Virus record (IMG/VR): IMGVR_UViG_3300007734_000558
Location: 1-30,506 of that record
From: a virus
DNA length: 30,506 nucleotides
Direction: 5' to 3' (one strand)
A model generated the notes under the pieces. It saw only the letters and a list, made by a program, of their open reading frames with translations. It was not told the DNA's origin and did no database searches. Position 1 is the first letter of the stretch. The number at the start of each line of letters is the position of its first letter. Position numbers and translations under genes: made by a program. Positions 26,566 through 30,506 of this stretch are shown piece by piece.

Positions 26566-27116
26566 CGCTCCACCTTTGGCAACGTAATCCCTCGTTGCCC
26601 TTGGTACTTGCCCAGCTTATCCGCGTAGCTCTTGGCAGCGGGTCGACCACGAAAAAACAAGACTTGGGCGATGCCCTCATTTGCATAGACGCGGATCGGC
26701 AGCGGTGCGGTGTTGCTCAGCTCAATGGTGACGTGACCCTCCCAGCCGGGCTCGAGGGGCGTCGTGTTGACGATGAGCCCGCAGCGTGCATACGTCGACT
26801 TGCCGACGACGATGCAAAGCATATCCGACGGGATGCGGAAGTACTCGAGGCTCCGGCATAGCACGAACTCATTCTGCGGTATCTTGAAATGCGGTGCCGT
26901 CGTCGCGGTCATCATTTCATGGAGGTTGCTCCGCTTCGGGTCGATGACGCGGGCGCTGTCGTGGTTGAAATATTGCCACTCGTCGGCGCATCGCATATCG
27001 TAGCCATACGACGTCACCCCGTAGCTGATGACGCCGGTGCGGACTTGGCTCAGCTCCGCACCTTCAATCATTCCGGCGTCAATCAACGCTTTGATTTCGC
27101 TGTCGTTTTGTATCAT
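26562..27116 (-). CDS. dcd: dCTP deaminase
   Basis: A 184-aa enzyme of the dCTP deaminase/dUTPase fold. SYGYDMR (early), GKSTYARCGL (Ser and Arg of the active site), TPLEPGWEGHVTIELSN (with the catalytic Glu in TIEL) and the C-terminal KYQGQRGITLPK are diagnostic. It converts dCTP to dUTP, feeding thymidylate synthesis, or in some phages changes the dCTP pool for modified DNA. The ATG overlaps the preceding stop, and its stop overlaps the methylase start. Confidence 0.93.
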   Translation of the reverse strand: MIQNDSEIKALIDAGMIEGAELSQVRTGVISYGVTSYGYDMRCADEWQYFNHDSARVIDPKRSNLHEMMTATTAPHFKIPQNEFVLCRSLEYFRIPSDMLCIVVGKSTYARCGLIVNTTPLEPGWEGHVTIELSNTAPLPIRVYANEGIAQVLFFRGRPAAKSYADKLGKYQGQRGITLPKVER

Positions 27117-27475
27117 CGCAGTACTGCCTTATCTTCGCTATTAATTACTAGCCACTTATCCCAACACAACTTCGACGGTGACCAGTGTCGCCAGCCGGCG
27201 CCGTCGTCCCATAGGTACACGAAGGTATCATACTGATTCTGCGGCGTGTCGAGCTCAGCGTGGTCGTAGCCATTGAGCCACACGTAGGTCGCATCGTTGA
27301 ACTGCCATGCGCCACCGTCGCGCGTGTGACTTCGTGCGGTCATGGAGTGCGATCCGAGGTCGACGCGGTTCCCTGATTCGCACGTAGCCACGGCGACGGC
27401 TGCCGGGGTCACCATAAGCGACACCACTTTGCACTCGCCGAAGGTGCAGGCAAGGTATACCATTAGTTCAATCAT
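27113..27475 (-). CDS. Transglycosylase-like (Rpf/lysozyme-fold) protein
   Basis: A 120-aa protein with a hydrophobic N-terminus that could be a signal or anchor (about 4-30), then ATCESGNR (E33 probable catalytic acid), GGAWQFNDATYVWLNG and a final GWRHWSPSKLCW. This order (CESG, GxxQFxxxTY, GxxxW, Cys) is that of the resuscitation-promoting-factor/transglycosylase-like domain, with C32 and C104 able to form a disulphide. It would cut glycan strands. It lies among DNA-metabolism genes, far from the amidase. The start overlaps the nuclease stop. Confidence 0.68.
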   Translation of the reverse strand: MIELMVYLACTFGECKVVSLMVTPAAVAVATCESGNRVDLGSHSMTARSHTRDGGAWQFNDATYVWLNGYDHAELDTPQNQYDTFVYLWDDGAGWRHWSPSKLCWDKWLVINSEDKAVLR

Positions 27476-27750
27476 ACCCCCTCCATTGTCAACACGGTCA
27501 AGGCGTCGTCAAAACTTCGCACGACGGCGATGTGGCCACCGTTCCAATTGGTAAAAAACTCTTCCTGTGTCTGGCGGATGTATCCCTTAGCGGTCTTGAT
27601 TTCCATGAGAAACGTTTTACCACGGAACCCCACCAATAGATCGGGACATCCTTTGCCCACCTTCGCCAAGTCGACGACAGTCGCGCCGCACTGGCGAAGC
27701 TTGGCGACAATCTCGGTGTGGTTTGCGTCAAGACTTGCTCGGTGTCGCAT
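27472..27750 (-). CDS. VRR-NUC/PD-(D/E)XK-type nuclease
   Basis: A 92-aa protein: MRHRASLDANHTEIVAKLRQCGATVVDLAKVGKGCPDLLVGFRGKTFLMEIKTAKGYIRQTQEEFF. The PDLLVG...MEIKT pair gives the metal-binding D and E-x-K of a PD-(D/E)XK fold, and TxxQxxF is typical of the VRR-NUC group. It may resolve DNA branches or process replication ends. The start at 27750 has a strong AGGAGGA; the longer frame to 27888 is rejected because it overlaps the previous gene widely. Confidence 0.82.
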   Translation of the reverse strand: MRHRASLDANHTEIVAKLRQCGATVVDLAKVGKGCPDLLVGFRGKTFLMEIKTAKGYIRQTQEEFFTNWNGGHIAVVRSFDDALTVLTMEGV

Positions 27751-28171
27751 CGCTTCCTCCTGTCTGTATCTTGGCCCACGCCAGTTGTAATTCAATCGCA
27801 CGAAGGTCGTCTTTGCGGATGCGGTGCAGCCACCACGCTTTGACCAAGCCCGCGAAGTCGTCGCCGTGTTCAATCGTCTTGACGACACGGTGAGCGAATT
27901 TCTCCATTGCTTCGCTGCGCTGATGCGGTGTCATCGGATAGGTTAGCTCAGTCGCCGCTTCAATCATCTTGACAAAGCGTGGTTCTAGATCAGGCGTGAC
28001 CATGGCGCCCCACGTTTTGGCCATGCGGTCAATACTCGCCCTAAGCGCCGCCAATTCCAGTGGCGGATTCCGTCGACAGCGGGCGCATAGTTGCGGGTAC
28101 GGTGCCAATACGGCGACGTCGGCACGGCAAACTAAGCATTGTAGTGCGGTCGGAGCGGTTAGAAACTCCAT
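27728..28171 (-). CDS. Zinc-ribbon hypothetical protein, 147 aa
   Basis: Near the N-terminus two CxxC pairs (CLVC and CARC, about 14 residues apart) form a likely zinc ribbon. The rest is helical (LAALRASIDRMAKTWGAMV, PHQRSEAMEKFAHRVVKTIEHG, DDLRAIELQLAWAKIQ). AAGGAG precedes the ATG at 28171. It is the first gene after the palindromic candidate origin and overlaps the nuclease gene by 23 bases. DNA binding is plausible; function unknown. Confidence 0.65.
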   Translation of the reverse strand: MEFLTAPTALQCLVCRADVAVLAPYPQLCARCRRNPPLELAALRASIDRMAKTWGAMVTPDLEPRFVKMIEAATELTYPMTPHQRSEAMEKFAHRVVKTIEHGDDFAGLVKAWWLHRIRKDDLRAIELQLAWAKIQTGGSDATPSKS

Positions 28172-28229
28172 GCGAGACTCCTTTTTTAAGCGTAACGTAT
28201 GCAAGATTGGTTGGCTCAGTGGCTTAAAA

Positions 28230-28317
28230 TAGTGCACTAATAGTGCACTTTCGGGAAATTTCCCGCGTAAGAAAAAAAATAGGAATAGTTTCCCGAAAGT
28301 GCACTATTAGTGCACTA
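28230..28317. other. 29-bp inverted repeat with AGTGCACT boxes: candidate replication origin or operator
   Basis: Perfectly complementary 29-base arms (28230-28258 and 28289-28317) flank a 30-base A-rich spacer. Each arm contains two copies of the self-complementary 8-mer AGTGCACT (28231, 28242, 28298, 28309) and TTTCGGGAAA or its complement. A fifth AGTGCACT follows at 28317, touching the primase stop codon. CGGGAAATTTCCCG (28252-28265) is itself a palindrome, so two foldings compete. It lies between the primase/helicase and the next gene, a usual place for a phage origin. Confidence 0.6.
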
Positions 28318-28323
28318 GTGCAC

Positions 28324-30506
28324 TTATTGCATCGGCATTTCCCGAATGATTTGGCGATCCGTCTTAGTCGGCGCGAAGTACTCGTCTGCATCGGCATGGT
28401 CTGGGCGTAGTGCCAATCCAATCACCGACAGTCCTTGGCTTCCGCCCTTGGTACAATCCCAGCGGGCGCTTAGTTGGCGGAGAAGCCACCGCTGAGATTT
28501 GGCCAATGCGGATTTGTCGCCCTCGTCCTCCGTCCACTCTCGCCACGCCGCGTAAAGTAACGCTTTGCTGACTGACTTCGTAGTACCAAGGTCGCACCGC
28601 TCAGCGATGAACCGAGCCACTGCGTCCTCCTCGCCACGATATTCAGCGGTCGCCTCGTCGACGGCACGGCATGAGCCCAGTCCAATCTTGTACCACATCT
28701 TAGCGCCTTCAATTATCCAGCGCAGTATGCCGGCGCGATTAACATAGAACTCGGCTTCGATGTCCCTGCTGTCGCGTCGTTGGTGATCCGGTATAGCGAC
28801 GATAAACGGCAGGATGCGAAGCCGTCGCCAGATGCCGTCATCGGTGCCGGCGATGCGGGGTTTGTGGTTCCCCGATATCCATAGCGAGTGTGTCGGCTTA
28901 AATTCGAAGACGTCTTTGTATAGTCCGCGGGTTGCAATGCGGTCGCCTCCGGTGATTGACTTGACCAATGATTCATTCATGCGCCGACCCTCGGGCATCT
29001 CCTGAGCCATGGCGATCCGCTTGCCGGGCAAACGTGCCATGTACGGCGAAGCGCCCTCGCCCTTGGCGGCGATGTCGAGCAGCGCTTCGACGCTGGTCGT
29101 GGTTGCATAGTCGCCCATGACCATGCTTAGCATATTCATAAAGGTAGACTTGCCGTTCTTGCCGTTGCCGTATGCGAAGAACAGGCAATGCTCATCCGTG
29201 CGACCGGTGGCGGAGTAGCCCACGGCGCGCTTAATGTACTGTTCTAGCTCAATGTCGCCGTCGGTGATAATTGCCATAAACGACTCAACCACGGCGCGGT
29301 CGGCGTTGGTATCGTAGGGGATGTCTAGACACTTGGTAAAATACCAAGACTTATCATGGTCAATCACGGTGCCGGTGCGCAGGTCGACAATGCCGTTGTC
29401 GGCGTTGAGGTGATCGGGGTGCGCATCGAAGCGGGCGACGTCGACGACGAGGTAGGGTTGCGCCGACTCAATCATAGAATTAATGCGGGCGGCGGTTTCC
29501 GACTTCAGTGCCCACTTCGCCAGTTCATTGTCGAGGACGTTGTTTTTGACAGCGGCCTTATACATCTCGAGTACAACGGCGTGGGCGACTTTGCGGATGA
29601 CGATATCGTCCGACGGTTCCCAGTACTTACCATTCCAGACGAGCCATTGCATCCACGCCGACACATAGCATACGCGGTCTTTGCACGCCTCGACAAAGCG
29701 TAGCCCGTTGCCCAGGTCGGTGAGGTGGATTGTCGGTTCCTCGGCAGTACTGGGCACAACGTCGACGGGGTCTTGGCTGACCTCGGTCACGGCGTCGGTC
29801 GTTGTCTCGGCGATGGCACTGCCGAAGATTTTGTCGAGTGATTCGAGCGCTTCCATGGGCGGATCGGGCGGGGCGGGGATTTCCAAGGGTGCGGTCAGTC
29901 CGTGCGCAAATCCCCAACGGATCGCGTCCATTTCTTTTTGCTCCTCGCCGGCATCCGGTGCAAGTGCATCGTATAACAGCGTGACGGCGTCGGCGTCGCT
30001 CATGGGGTCGAATCCCACGGCGCGGACTGCGGCGAGGGCGCCGGCGATGAGTCTGCCCATCTTCACCCGGGTGTTGTGACGTTCGCCTTCAACCGCAGCG
30101 CTGAGCTTGGCGACCGCTTGGTCTCGCCACCGTAGCCATAATGCACTGATATACCCCTCGTCGTCATTCGATGCGTTGTGGGGCGTTGTGGGGGCTCTGC
30201 TGGGCTTGCTGTATGCGATGTCATCGAAGATATCGTTGATTACATCCTGTATTGTGTCAATGTCCTCGTGTTCGCCTGCGATGACCTCGCCCGTCCACGT
30301 GAAGTACCGTCCGACGTTGTACACTTCGACGCCGATGCCGTGGAGTTTCTCTTTGACCGCTTTGGGTATCTTGCCGGTGCCGATGATATGCAGACCGCTG
30401 CCACTGGGTGAAACTTCGATGTAAGAGCGCGTCATGGCAATGAGGTGTTTTGCATACTTCGCGGTCGTGCCTTCGCCGTCGCCGATACAGTTGTCGAGGT
30501 CGATGC
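28324..30506 (-). CDS. P4-type primase/superfamily 3 helicase (start lies at 350 across the join)
   Basis: The C-terminal 703 residues from M30435, plus the N-terminus described at 1-350, make a 792-aa protein. After the Prim-Pol domain and a linker, a D5-type region (SAWMQWLVWNGKYWEP, VARFDAHPDHLNADNGIVDL) leads to an SF3 helicase. Its Walker A is GNGKNGKST (about residue 512 of the full protein) and its B region is KRIAMAQEM, followed by TRGLYKDVFEFKPTHSLWISGN and GIWRRLRILPF. It should open the origin, unwind DNA and make primers, so the phage carries its own initiation machine. No DNA polymerase gene was recognised. The last codons touch the AGTGCACT repeat region. Confidence 0.93.
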   Translation of the reverse strand, partial: IDLDNCIGDGEGTTAKYAKHLIAMTRSYIEVSPSGSGLHIIGTGKIPKAVKEKLHGIGVEVYNVGRYFTWTGEVIAGEHEDIDTIQDVINDIFDDIAYSKPSRAPTTPHNASNDDEGYISALWLRWRDQAVAKLSAAVEGERHNTRVKMGRLIAGALAAVRAVGFDPMSDADAVTLLYDALAPDAGEEQKEMDAIRWGFAHGLTAPLEIPAPPDPPMEALESLDKIFGSAIAETTTDAVTEVSQDPVDVVPSTAEEPTIHLTDLGNGLRFVEACKDRVCYVSAWMQWLVWNGKYWEPSDDIVIRKVAHAVVLEMYKAAVKNNVLDNELAKWALKSETAARINSMIESAQPYLVVDVARFDAHPDHLNADNGIVDLRTGTVIDHDKSWYFTKCLDIPYDTNADRAVVESFMAIITDGDIELEQYIKRAVGYSATGRTDEHCLFFAYGNGKNGKSTFMNMLSMVMGDYATTTSVEALLDIAAKGEGASPYMARLPGKRIAMAQEMPEGRRMNESLVKSITGGDRIATRGLYKDVFEFKPTHSLWISGNHKPRIAGTDDGIWRRLRILPFIVAIPDHQRRDSRDIEAEFYVNRAGILRWIIEGAKMWYKIGLGSCRAVDEATAEYRGEEDAVARFIAERCDLGTTKSVSKALLYAAWREWTEDEGDKSALAKSQRWLLRQLSARWDCTKGGSQGLSVIGLALRPDHADADEYFAPTKTDRQIIREMPMQ
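30353..30506. repeat. Terminal overlap, right copy (identical to 1-154)
   Basis: Exact repeat of the first 154 bases. Removing one copy gives a circle of 30,352 bp in which the primase gene is whole. Confidence 0.9.

Noticed and set aside
28230-28324. CRISPR-like array of AGTGCACT repeats
   Set aside because: Eight-base palindromes with spacing of 0 to 49 bases arranged in an inverted repeat do not form repeat-spacer units.
1-30506. Integrated prophage with flanking host DNA
   Set aside because: No host genes, integrase or attachment sites are seen, and the ends overlap to form a circle.

Overview
This window is one complete phage genome read slightly past its closing point. Bases 1-154 are repeated exactly as 30353-30506, so the unit is a circular or terminally redundant molecule of 30,352 bp. 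Every convincing gene lies on the minus strand. The gene set is that of a small tailed phage with a long non-contractile tail (siphovirus) and an HK97-type head. Most genes touch or overlap by an ATGA or TGATG junction and carry AGGAG-like ribosome binding sites, which points to a bacterial host. The host cannot be named from the sequence. I recognise no integrase, CI-like repressor, RNA polymerase or tRNA gene, so lifestyle is open.

Layout in the direction of transcription (descending coordinates). (1) 28.3-30.5 kb continuing into 1-350: a P4-type primase/helicase split by the window edge, preceded by a ribbon-helix-helix (RHH) gene and an extended -10 promoter. A complex palindrome with five AGTGCACT boxes follows the gene and is a candidate replication origin. 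(2) 23.7-28.2 kb: zinc-ribbon protein, VRR-NUC-like nuclease, transglycosylase-like protein, dCTP deaminase and two tandem paralogous DNA methyltransferases. (3) 21.2-23.6 kb: amidase endolysin, XhlA-like and holin-like membrane proteins, terminase small and large subunits. (4) 7.3-21.2 kb: a portal fused to a MuF domain and a C-terminal HExxH domain, head-tail genes, a Cys4 (HiPIP-like) virion-operon protein, a fused prohead protease and major capsid protein, connector and tail genes, tail chaperones with a GGGAAAC -1 frameshift site, tape measure, Dit, Gp37-like hub, jelly-roll fibres and a tail-assembly-chaperone-like protein. (5) 7.02-7.32 kb: the only sizeable non-coding gap, holding two long perfect hairpins and two plus-strand extended -10 promoters. 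(6) 0.3-7.0 kb: early or accessory genes, including two nearly identical strong promoters, a possible SSB-like protein, RHH and multi-HTH regulators, a third DNA methyltransferase and a Mom-like DNA-modification gene.

The phage appears heavily invested in altering its own DNA: three methyltransferases, a Mom-like GNAT protein and a dCTP deaminase. Two of these genes (Mom-like and the third methyltransferase) are AT-rich and sit inside what look like remnants of duplicated resident genes. They reuse the resident start site and a short leader peptide. The C-terminal third of the portal-MuF fusion is also AT-rich and ends in a candidate zinc metallopeptidase, which could be an effector carried by the virion.

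All functional calls are from reading motifs by eye; no database search was run.
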